NCBI GenBank assembly: GCA_015486775.1 | Contig: WFRA01000180.1 | Location: 1 to 5,686, forward strand | Direction of reading: 5' to 3' | Length of the DNA: 5,686 nucleotides | Source of the DNA: Kiritimatiellales bacterium | GTDB taxonomy: Bacteria; Verrucomicrobiota; Kiritimatiellia; Kiritimatiellales; Pontiellaceae | In this document: positions 1 to 5,686 of the stretch, in pieces | Numbering within the stretch: position 1 is the first letter of the stretch | How the letters are laid out: every line of letters starts with the position of its first letter | Translations under genes and position numbers: made by a program | The notes under the pieces: model-generated | What the model was told of the DNA's origin: nothing | Databases searched by the model: none | Seen by the model: the letters and a program-made list of their open reading frames with translations, nothing else

Positions 1-941
1 ATCCGGCGTTACGGATGCGCATTGCGGAAAACAGCGTGCGGGTGGCCGGCTGGCTGGAGGCCGCTCGGCACGGCGAAATGGATTATCTCGAGCGGATGCT
101 TGCGGAAAAATCCAACCCTTGGAAAACCTTCCCTTTCGCGAAGTCGGTGATCGTGCTGGCCTTTGGCAATCGTTGGGGCGATCCCGGCGCGAGCCACCCA
201 TTTCCGGTTCCCGGAAAGGATGCGCTGGTGGGCTATGTTTCGGCCTATGCGCGGGGAACCGACTACCACCGCGTCGGCCAAGCTATGCTGGCGGAGGTGG
301 CGGTGTGGCTGGGCGACGGCATCCAATCCGAAATCGCCGTCGATACAAAACCGGTCTACGAGCGGCTGTTTGCGGGCGTTGGCGGGCTGGGGGAGCTGGG
401 CGGAAACAACCTGCTCCGTGTGCCGGAAAGAAACACGCGCGTGTTTATCGGCTGCCTGTTTGTCGATGCCGAATTGCCGGAGGTGGTTCCCGCCAGCAAG
501 CTTCCTTTTGCGTGCGATACCTGCCGGGCCTGCATTGCAAATTGCCCCACCGGGGCGATCGGCTGGGGCAGGCCGATCGACGCCCGCAAGTGTATCAGCT
601 ATCTGACCATCGAAAAGCGCGGTGTGCTGGATCAGGAGGAGGAAGCGTGGCTGGGCGACTGGCTTTTTGGATGCGACAATTGCACCACGGCCTGCCCCCC
701 GCGCGACACGGTCGATACACGCATTCCGGTCGATCTCGAATGGCTTCTCAAAAGCCCGGCGGCGGAGATCCGCCGCACCATAAAGGGCAGCGCCGTTGCC
801 TACGCCGGAACGACCCAGCTACGCAAAAACGCTGTGGTTGTCCTGAAAAACAGGGGAACGCCCCGTGCGCGCGAGCTGCTGGCCTGGGTGCGCGAAAACA
901 CGGGGAGCGATTTGGTCCGCCGGCAGATCGACCGGGGATGA
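1..941 (+). CDS. queG: Epoxyqueuosine reductase QueG, 5' end outside the window
   Basis: QueG reduces epoxyqueuosine to queuosine at the wobble base (position 34) of tRNAs with GUN anticodons, using cobalamin and two [4Fe-4S] clusters in the cytoplasm. The frame is open to the left edge (first full codon at 3). The first ATG is at 15, but the family signature HGEMDYL falls only at residues 19-25 from it, against about residue 50 in E. coli QueG, so roughly 30 N-terminal residues are missing and the true start lies upstream. Numbering from that ATG: AVDTKP at 108-113 contains the Asp (D110) matching the proposed proton donor of characterised QueG; eight cluster cysteines are C167, C170, C173, C177, C193, C220, C223 and C227; CISYLTIE (193-200) is a QueG hallmark. 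The C-terminal helical part, with LRKNAVVVLKN near 269-279, fits the HEAT-like tail. One oddity is GELGGNN (126-132) where homologues usually read GW.GKN/H. The gene ends at a TGA 17 bp from the convergent rluA-like gene. Confidence 0.92.
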   Translation, partial: PALRMRIAENSVRVAGWLEAARHGEMDYLERMLAEKSNPWKTFPFAKSVIVLAFGNRWGDPGASHPFPVPGKDALVGYVSAYARGTDYHRVGQAMLAEVAVWLGDGIQSEIAVDTKPVYERLFAGVGGLGELGGNNLLRVPERNTRVFIGCLFVDAELPEVVPASKLPFACDTCRACIANCPTGAIGWGRPIDARKCISYLTIEKRGVLDQEEEAWLGDWLFGCDNCTTACPPRDTVDTRIPVDLEWLLKSPAAEIRRTIKGSAVAYAGTTQLRKNAVVVLKNRGTPRARELLAWVRENTGSDLVRRQIDRG

Positions 942-958
942 TGCGCTATAAGCCCCCA

Positions 959-1789
959 TCATCTCAGCTTGAGCTGCGCCAGGCACTTCTTGAAGTCGGG
1001 GGGCAGGGGCGCCAGCACGCGGATGGTCTCTCTGGTCTTGGGATGGGGAAAGATCAGGCGGTAGGCGTGGAGCATCTGGCGCGGCTGCACGAGCGATAGC
1101 TCGATGCCGGAACCGGCATATTTTTTGTCGCCCAGCACGGGATAGCGCTTGTTGGCCAAATGGCGGCGGATCTGGTGGGTGCGGCCGGTTTCGATCCGTA
1201 GTTCCAGATAGCTTGCCTGCTTGCCTGAATCGAGCGTCTTCACCAGCGTGGTCGACATAAACCCTGCGATGTCGGTGCGGATCTCCGTCCACTTCCGGGG
1301 GAACGAACCGACGGTGATGGCGCGGTAGATTTTCATGATGTCGCGCCCCTTGAACATCGGGATCATGGCCGCCTTCGCCTTTTCGCCTTTGGCAAAGATT
1401 ACGCAACCGGAGGTTTCTTTATCCAGCCGGTGTACGGCGCAGATATTTTTGTTTTTCTCCTGCTTCTGAAGTCGCGCTTCGACGCTGTCGTCCGAGGCGT
1501 TGGTCAGCAGAAAGGCCGGTTTGTTGACGATCAGGTAGTCGGCATCCTGCCAGAGCACCTTGATCTTGTTGGGGATTGTGGGGGCATGCTCCTCGATCAG
1601 GATTTCGATCAGGTCGTCCTCCTTCACCAGATGGTTTTTCATCCAGATGCGTCGGCCATTGACTAACACCTGTTTTGCATCCAGCGCGGCCTGCGCCTTC
1701 TTTTTCGAGATGCCCAGCTCCGTGGCGATGATCTCGAAGAGCCGAGTGCCCTCTTGCTTGTATTTTACGGTAAAGCCTTGCCTGGTCAT
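959..1789 (-). CDS. RluA-family RNA pseudouridine synthase with N-terminal S4 domain
   Basis: The enzyme isomerises specific uridines in RNA (23S rRNA for RluC/RluD, 23S rRNA and tRNA for RluA) to pseudouridine. It is 276 residues long, in the normal range. Residues about 15-65 form an S4 RNA-binding domain (TRLFEIIATELGISKKKAQ followed by VLVNGR). The catalytic domain starts near DYLIVNKP (84-91). The active-site motif HRLDKETSG is at 120-128, with D123 as the expected catalytic aspartate. TGRTHQIRRH (201-210), LGDKKY (219-224) and LHAYRLIFPHP (240-250) complete the family pattern, so the protein looks intact and active. The ATG at 1789 is supported by an AGGA eight bases upstream and by S4 homology beginning soon after. 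It lies 84 bp downstream of the debranching gene on the same strand and converges on queG. Sequence alone does not tell which of RluA, RluC, RluD or a lineage-specific paralogue it is, so no symbol is given. Confidence 0.95.
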   Translation of the reverse strand: MTRQGFTVKYKQEGTRLFEIIATELGISKKKAQAALDAKQVLVNGRRIWMKNHLVKEDDLIEILIEEHAPTIPNKIKVLWQDADYLIVNKPAFLLTNASDDSVEARLQKQEKNKNICAVHRLDKETSGCVIFAKGEKAKAAMIPMFKGRDIMKIYRAITVGSFPRKWTEIRTDIAGFMSTTLVKTLDSGKQASYLELRIETGRTHQIRRHLANKRYPVLGDKKYAGSGIELSLVQPRQMLHAYRLIFPHPKTRETIRVLAPLPPDFKKCLAQLKLR

Positions 1790-1797
1790 AATCGGGT

Positions 1798-1801
1798 TCC
1801 T
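1798..1801 (-). promoter_or_regulatory. Ribosome binding site of the rluA-like gene
   Basis: On the - strand the sequence reads TTAGGAACCCGATTATG. The AGGA core is separated from the ATG at 1789 by eight bases, a normal Shine-Dalgarno spacing. It supports the annotated start and shows the gene can be translated independently of the long gene upstream. Confidence 0.6.
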
Positions 1802-1846
1802 AATGGGGTTGAAGGTCGCGGAGTCTATAGATCGATGGAAAGTAGC

Positions 1847-1885
1847 GCAAGCGTCCCGCTTGCCTCTCTTGCATCAAGGCAAGCG
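1847..1885. repeat. Overlapping inverted repeats at the end of the debranching gene
   Basis: Two stems share one arm. A perfect 7-bp stem with a 3-base loop pairs gcaagcg (1847-1853) with cgcttgc (1857-1863). An alternative 9-bp stem pairs cgcttgcct (1857-1865) with aggcaagcg (1877-1885) across an 11-base loop, and the stop codon of the debranching gene (1874-1876) sits in that loop. In the mRNA the two hairpins would exclude one another. Placed between two same-strand genes, the structure could act as a weak terminator or mRNA 3'-end stabiliser, but no U-tract follows (the transcript continues GCUACUUUCC), so intrinsic termination is doubtful. It may be a genome-wide intergenic palindrome unrelated to the two elements inside the gene. 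The rest of the 84-bp spacer (1790-1846) holds only the rluA RBS and the small palindromes tctataga and atcgat. Confidence 0.5.
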
Positions 1886-4800
1886 ACCGACCAACTTCAC
1901 CACTCGGTAGAGTTCGGTGGCGCCCCACGCTTGCGCGCCGCAGCCGCGCTGGGTGTGCGGGGCATCGCCGTCGATCACCTCCGGCGTGTGCCGCAGGCAG
2001 CCGTTGTTGATCACTTCCGAGGCGCTGCCTAGCAGGGCGAGGGCGGTCTCTTTTGCGGACTCGCCATGAACCAGAACGAGCGCTTCGGCATAGGAGGGGA
2101 AAGGCCAGGTCCAAGCGGTGCCGTTGTGGTAGGCCGGCTTGCGGCGCGTATCCTCGTCGCCGGTATATTGCCCCCAGTAGGGATGTCGCGGGTCATTGAG
2201 CAACTGGCCGTTGTTATAAACGGGGGCGGGGCGGCGCACGGGCCGATCGGCCAGGCTGCGGATCGCTCCGGGAATCAAAAGTTGCTCGCAGGCTTCGATA
2301 ATCTTTTTGCAGAGGTTGGAATCGGTTACCGCCCCCAGGGTGATGGTAAAGAGCTGGTTGGAGCGCAGGGCATCGTCCAGTTCTGCATCGCGGGCGGAGG
2401 TTCCGGGCTCCGCTGCGAGGCAGTCGGCGAGGTAGGTGCAATCCTCCGCTTCAACAATAAAGAGTTCAGCAATCGATTGCCGAACCTCGGCGGCCAGCGA
2501 TTCCCATTTGGAATCGGAATCAATCTGGGAAAGCATGTTGAGGGCATAGAACCAGAGTGCTTGGATCTCGATGGGATATCCCTGGCGCGGGGTTCCCGCC
2601 GGATAGTTGGTGTCCATCCAGGTAAAGTGTGGGGGGCTGAAGATCAGCCCCGAGTCTGGATCGAAGGCAATTCCGTTTTCGGTGCCGCCGATCAGCCCGT
2701 TGGCCAGCGAAACAAGCACCTCCTTGAGGGTGCGTCCGCCGCAGTCGGCTTCCAAGAGTTGGAAGTGGCCTTGCGCCTTCATCAACTCGTCGCAACCTAC
2801 GAAGAACCAGAGCGGGGCGTCGGAGGTTTCGCGATTGTTGTCGTCGTTGCCCCGGATCATGTTTGGAATCGTCCCGCCCCTTTCAAACTTGGCGAACTGC
2901 AACAAAATATTTTGCGCCTCCTCCAGCAGCCCGGCGGCAATAATGCCCCGCAGGCAGATCAATGTGTCGCGCCCCCAATCCAAAAACCACGGATACCCCG
3001 CAATCACCGTCTGGAACGCGTCGCGCTTCACGATAAATTGCTTCATCGAAATCGCCATCGCATCGGCAATCCCTTGATTAGGGGTCAGATTAGGGGTCAG
3101 TCCGATATTTTGATATTTTTTTATAGAATGTGAAAATATCGGACTGACCCCTATGGCGGCTTCTAGCTCGGCGGTGGTGCCGCCGGAGAGGGCGATGTCG
3201 AAATAGCCGGGGCTGAAGAGATCGGAGGAGCCGTCGATGCCGCGGGCTTGGTCGACGGGATGCTCGACCATGTAGTACCACTCGGGTTCGGTGTGGAACG
3301 TTCCGCCCGGAAGCTGGATCTGGAGTTTCCGATCGTTGGAAGGAGCGAAGGTGAAGCCGTCTTCCAAAGGTTGGATGGTGCCGGGCCACTGCGCTTCGGG
3401 GCCGGCGAAGGCTTTGGTGATTTCGTGGTTGCAACGGTCTTCGATGTCGGGGCGCAGGATGAGTTTGACGGGGATGTCGTCGTCGAGGTGTTCCGGATTG
3501 TCGCCGTTGGCTAGGCGGGAAAAGGCGAGGCGGATGGCGTTGGAATCGGGGTGCATTTGCAGGGCGGCCTGGAGCGGGATCAGCTTGCCTTCGCCGACGG
3601 GCACGGCAAATTCCCAGATCACGGCACCATCGTCGGTCACGGAGAAGCGGGTTTGGCAGTGGAGGGTGAGCTCGTTGGAATAGTCGCGGCAGACGACCCA
3701 GGCCCGGCAGCGGGTAAACATCGTGTGGCGGTCGACGGGGACGGCGGGGTCGAGGTTGGCGCAGAGCAGTCCGTCGTATTTGCTGCGCAGCTCCGCCCAG
3801 CCGATGCGTACCTGTGCTAACGCGCCGTGGTGGTTGGTGCAGACGGCGTAGCGGTTGGGGTCGTGGATTTCTCCGGCTTGGCAGGAGGTGATGGCTTTTG
3901 CGTCGTTTCCCTTGCAGAGTTGCAGGATGGGCGACTCGGAATGCTGGATAGCCTTGGGTTCAAATACCGTGAGTTTGAGCGATAGGTGCTGGTGCTGCTT
4001 GGGGGTTTCCAAGGGTTGGAAAAGGGCGAAGGAATTTTTGTTCGGTTGCTGGAACGACTCTTCGCAAGCAATCGTTGCTCGGCTTTCGTCGCATAATTCA
4101 GCAATAAAGGCGCAGTGCGATTGAACGAGCAGGAGGTGCCCGGGGGGTAGCATCACGGAGCGGCGGGTGTCGCGCGGCCATTGCCAGGTCGTAACGATGG
4201 GGGTGCCATTCGCTAGCTCTTCGCAGAACGCATAGGGGTCAGTCCGATATTCTAATATTTTTTTGGGCCTGTCTTGGAATATTAAAATATCGGACTGACC
4301 CCTAATGGAGGAGACTATGTCCATGGCTTTGGCGCGGAGGAGTTGTTCTTTGCTTTTTTTCGAACCTTGGAAGGGGGATTCGAGGGTTTGGTGGATGCGG
4401 TCGAGCCAGTCGGGGCGGTCGGTGAGGCAGAGGACTTCGCCGGGTTGTAGGGGATAGGTGTTTTCGACGTGGTTGACGGGGGAGCCGGTGAGCAGGTCGG
4501 TTTTGAATGCGCTGAAGTCGCCGTGCCAGCGGACGATGCTTTCGATGGAGTCGCTGAAGTTGGTGAGTAGCAGGAGGCGGTGCTTTCCGGAGGCGTCGGT
4601 GCGTTCGATGGCGGCGGAGTTGTGGTGGCCGTTGGTGACGATCCGTACGGTGGCACCAGGGTGGAAGGTGGGGTGGATTTCGAGGATGGCGTGGATGCGG
4701 CGAATCCAGTCGATCTGGTTTTTTTCGGCACCCCAGTTGAGCGAGTGGGCGTTGTGAACGTCGATTTGCTTTTTGGCGAACCATTCGACGCCGTTGGAGA

Positions 4801-5686
4801 AGCCGGAAGCGCCGTTGTGGGAGGTGAGGGCACAGAAGGCGGTGCGCAGGCGGGCGAAGGCGGGGGAGATGGCGGCGAGTCGCGCGTTGTCGTGGGTTTC
4901 GGAAAAGTGGATGAGGTTGCCTTTGGTTTCGGAGACGCGGATGGATTCGGGGAGGTAGGCGTCGATTTGTTCCTGGTTGTGGTTTTGGAAGATTTCGGAG
5001 TAGGCCCAGTTCATGCCGGAGTCGGCGAGCAGGCGTTCGGTGACGTGCTTGTGGCCGCCGAGGCCTTCGAGCATGAAGATGGTGTCGGGATATTCCATGC
5101 GTACTTTGGCGATGATGTATTCCCAGGTTTCGAAGGGGACTTTGTAGCCGGCGTCGCAGCGGAAGCCGTCGACGCCTCTGCGGCACCAGAAAAGGAAGAC
5201 GTTGGCCATGTATTGCCAGAGGCCGCGGTGGGCATAGTCGAGTTCGGAGAGGTCGGCCCATTCGACGCCCCATGCGCCGGGCGAGATAAAGGAGCCGTCG
5301 GGGTTGCGACGGAACCATTCGGGATGTTCGATCTGCAGGCGGGAGGCCCAGCCGGTGTGGTTGATGGGTATGTCGAGGTAGAGACGGGCGTTGCGACGGT
5401 GGGTTTCGTCGACGAGTTCCTGGAACTGGTCGAGCGGGGTGGTCTGCTTGTCGAATTCGGCGAGGGCGGGGTCGACATCGAGCAGATCCATGACGGCGAA
5501 GGGGCTGCCGAAGCGGCCCATGCGGGCGTAGGTGGTGGGGGTGGGGTGGATCGGCAGGAGCTGGATGATCTTGCAGCGCAGGGTTCCGACGATAAAGTCG
5601 AGTTCCTTGACGAGGTCGCGGAATTTTCCAGACCTTGGAATAACGGCATAGCCGGATTGGTCTAGTTGCTGGACTGCGGGTTCGTC
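1874..5686 (-). CDS. GH13 amylase / glycogen debranching bifunctional fusion, 5' end outside the window
   Basis: A single - strand frame is open from the right edge to TGA at 1874-1876. The first ATG is at 5521, but 55 further in-frame codons upstream encode conserved GH13 sequence (LLPIHPTPTTYARMGR), so the start lies beyond the window. Residues are numbered from the 5521 ATG. GH13 (before 1 to ~285): DIPINH 50-55, GFRCDAGY 119-126 with nucleophile D123, LEG 151-153 with acid/base E152, and ETHDN 208-212 with D211; all four regions are intact. An amylase C-terminal beta-domain follows (~290-368, LLLLTNFSD). A middle part ~440-780 contains a debranching-enzyme N-terminal-like domain (SKYDGLLCANLDPAVPVDRHT, 580-600). 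The C-terminal (alpha/alpha)6 amylo-1,6-glucosidase domain spans ~818-1215, with AGYPWFLDWGRDT 841-853, EIQALWFYAL 985-994 and HNGTAWTWPFPSYAEAL 1132-1148. Likely role: cytoplasmic glycogen debranching, with glucan transfer or hydrolysis by GH13 and alpha-1,6 cleavage by the C-terminal domain; GH13 specificity is inferred. Two palindromic elements are inserted in frame (residues 406-430 and 790-815), both in linkers. Confidence 0.92.
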   Translation of the reverse strand, partial: DEPAVQQLDQSGYAVIPRSGKFRDLVKELDFIVGTLRCKIIQLLPIHPTPTTYARMGRFGSPFAVMDLLDVDPALAEFDKQTTPLDQFQELVDETHRRNARLYLDIPINHTGWASRLQIEHPEWFRRNPDGSFISPGAWGVEWADLSELDYAHRGLWQYMANVFLFWCRRGVDGFRCDAGYKVPFETWEYIIAKVRMEYPDTIFMLEGLGGHKHVTERLLADSGMNWAYSEIFQNHNQEQIDAYLPESIRVSETKGNLIHFSETHDNARLAAISPAFARLRTAFCALTSHNGASGFSNGVEWFAKKQIDVHNAHSLNWGAEKNQIDWIRRIHAILEIHPTFHPGATVRIVTNGHHNSAAIERTDASGKHRLLLLTNFSDSIESIVRWHGDFSAFKTDLLTGSPVNHVENTYPLQPGEVLCLTDRPDWLDRIHQTLESPFQGSKKSKEQLLRAKAMDIVSSIRGQSDILIFQDRPKKILEYRTDPYAFCEELANGTPIVTTWQWPRDTRRSVMLPPGHLLLVQSHCAFIAELCDESRATIACEESFQQPNKNSFALFQPLETPKQHQHLSLKLTVFEPKAIQHSESPILQLCKGNDAKAITSCQAGEIHDPNRYAVCTNHHGALAQVRIGWAELRSKYDGLLCANLDPAVPVDRHTMFTRCRAWVVCRDYSNELTLHCQTRFSVTDDGAVIWEFAVPVGEGKLIPLQAALQMHPDSNAIRLAFSRLANGDNPEHLDDDIPVKLILRPDIEDRCNHEITKAFAGPEAQWPGTIQPLEDGFTFAPSNDRKLQIQLPGGTFHTEPEWYYMVEHPVDQARGIDGSSDLFSPGYFDIALSGGTTAELEAAIGVSPIFSHSIKKYQNIGLTPNLTPNQGIADAMAISMKQFIVKRDAFQTVIAGYPWFLDWGRDTLICLRGIIAAGLLEEAQNILLQFAKFERGGTIPNMIRGNDDNNRETSDAPLWFFVGCDELMKAQGHFQLLEADCGGRTLKEVLVSLANGLIGGTENGIAFDPDSGLIFSPPHFTWMDTNYPAGTPRQGYPIEIQALWFYALNMLSQIDSDSKWESLAAEVRQSIAELFIVEAEDCTYLADCLAAEPGTSARDAELDDALRSNQLFTITLGAVTDSNLCKKIIEACEQLLIPGAIRSLADRPVRRPAPVYNNGQLLNDPRHPYWGQYTGDEDTRRKPAYHNGTAWTWPFPSYAEALVLVHGESAKETALALLGSASEVINNGCLRHTPEVIDGDAPHTQRGCGAQAWGATELYRVVKLVGRLP
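3077..3100. repeat. 12-bp tandem direct repeat at the edge of element 1
   Basis: The 12-mer attaggggtcag occurs twice back to back, at 3077-3088 and 3089-3100. The second copy is the outer end of palindromic element 1; the first is an extra copy of that end. Being 12 bp long it keeps the frame of the debranching gene and is visible in the protein as LTPNLTPN (residues 808-815). It could be replication slippage at the element boundary, the remnant of a second insertion, or a target-site effect. Confidence 0.9.
3091..3153. repeat. Palindromic element 1, inserted in frame in the debranching gene
   Basis: The two arms, 3091-3111 and 3133-3153, are perfect 21-bp inverted repeats around a 21-base AT-rich centre; the outer 19 bases read taggggtcagtccgatatt. 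The length is 63 bp, a multiple of three. It is much richer in AT than the gene around it. Read from the - strand it encodes, with the adjoining 12-mer copy, residues 790-815 of the fusion protein (IGVSPIFSHS...NLTPN), between the middle domain and the (alpha/alpha)6 debranching domain. Its left 32 bases match element 2 with two differences and its right 21 bases match exactly. It probably belongs to a dispersed, non-autonomous hairpin family; the ends resemble REP-like hairpins associated with Y1 transposases, from memory only. Confidence 0.9.
4233..4304. repeat. Palindromic element 2, inserted in frame in the debranching gene
   Basis: The arms, 4233-4259 and 4278-4304, are 27-bp inverted repeats with one mismatch (4252 opposite 4285), around an 18-base centre. 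In the gene's mRNA the mismatch becomes a G-U wobble, so the RNA stem is unbroken. The length is 72 bp, a multiple of three. It has the same outer sequence and orientation as element 1, including a run of seven T at the same offset (4258-4264). It encodes residues 406-430 of the fusion protein (RGQSDILIFQ...YRTDPY), between the amylase C-terminal beta-domain and the middle domain. It is read in a different frame from element 1, so the two peptides are unrelated. Confidence 0.9.

Noticed and set aside
937..963. Bidirectional terminator between queG and the rluA-like gene (gatgatg/catcatc, 13-base loop)
   Set aside because: The stem is only 7 bp, has no T-tract on either side and overlaps both stop codons; it could be chance.
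119..1099. + strand ORF of 326 codons overlapping queG
   Set aside because: It lies one frame away from queG, is rich in R, G and P, and crosses the end of the convergent gene; it has no family motifs.
1824..1857. Promoter for the rluA-like gene (TATAGA as -10, TTGCGC as -35)
   Set aside because: TATAGA matches only four of six consensus bases, the -35 matches only TTG, and the spacing is 15 bp; too weak to call.
2066..3133. + strand ORF of 355 codons opposite the debranching domain
   Set aside because: It overlaps the conserved amylo-1,6-glucosidase coding sequence in antisense, shows no domain, and runs into element 1 only by chance.
3091..3153. Intrinsic transcription terminator at element 1 (stem plus T-run)
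   Set aside because: The T7 run lies in the centre between the arms, not after the stem, and the structure is in mid-gene; the same holds for element 2 at 4233-4304.
3154..4232. Composite transposon bounded by the two palindromes
   Set aside because: The 1079 bp between them encode continuous debranching-protein sequence in frame with both sides, with no transposase or cargo gene.
4580..5665. Long + strand ORF of 361 codons opposite the amylase domain
   Set aside because: It is a shadow of the GH13 coding frame produced by its C-ending codons; the product is low-complexity (G, V, E, D-rich) with no recognisable motif, while the - strand frame has all GH13 catalytic motifs.

Overview
This is a GC-rich bacterial window holding three protein-coding genes and almost no spacer DNA. 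The left end carries the 3' part of an epoxyqueuosine reductase gene (queG, + strand, 5' end outside the window). It converges, with a 17-bp gap, on a complete RluA-family pseudouridine synthase gene (- strand). Upstream of that, also on the - strand, lies one very long gene that fills two thirds of the window and runs off the right edge. It encodes a GH13 alpha-amylase-type domain fused to an amylo-alpha-1,6-glucosidase (glycogen debranching) domain. I see no tRNA, rRNA, CRISPR array, IS transposase or phage gene.

Layout: queG 1-941 (+); rluA-like gene 959-1789 (-); an 84-bp spacer with overlapping inverted repeats 1790-1873; the amylase/debranching fusion gene 1874-5686 (-). The two RNA-modification genes (queuosine in tRNA, pseudouridine in RNA) are neighbours but face each other. 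The fusion enzyme and the pseudouridine synthase point the same way and could be co-transcribed, although nothing suggests a shared function. The fusion protein should serve cytoplasmic glycogen or alpha-glucan breakdown, pairing two activities in one chain as eukaryotic AGL does.

The most striking content is not a gene. Two copies of a small palindromic element (3091-3153 and 4233-4304) sit inside the fusion gene. Both begin with taggggtcagtccgatatt and end with its complement, both lie in the same orientation, and both have lengths divisible by three (63 and 72 bp). Both are read through without a stop, but in two different reading frames, so each adds an unrelated peptide (21-25 residues) to a linker between domains. 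Element 1 also has a 12-bp tandem duplication of its edge, and base skew and codon preference of the host gene change at that element. This resembles the in-frame palindromic elements of Rickettsia in principle, but the sequence is not one I recognise from that family. The GGGGTCAG ends recall the REP-like hairpins found near Y1 (RAYT) transposases in many bacteria; that link is from memory and unproven here.

The organism cannot be fixed from three genes. The GC content, the GH13-debranching fusion and the GCAAGCG/CGCTTGC intergenic palindromes make me lean, weakly, towards the PVC group (for example Kiritimatiellota or a relative).
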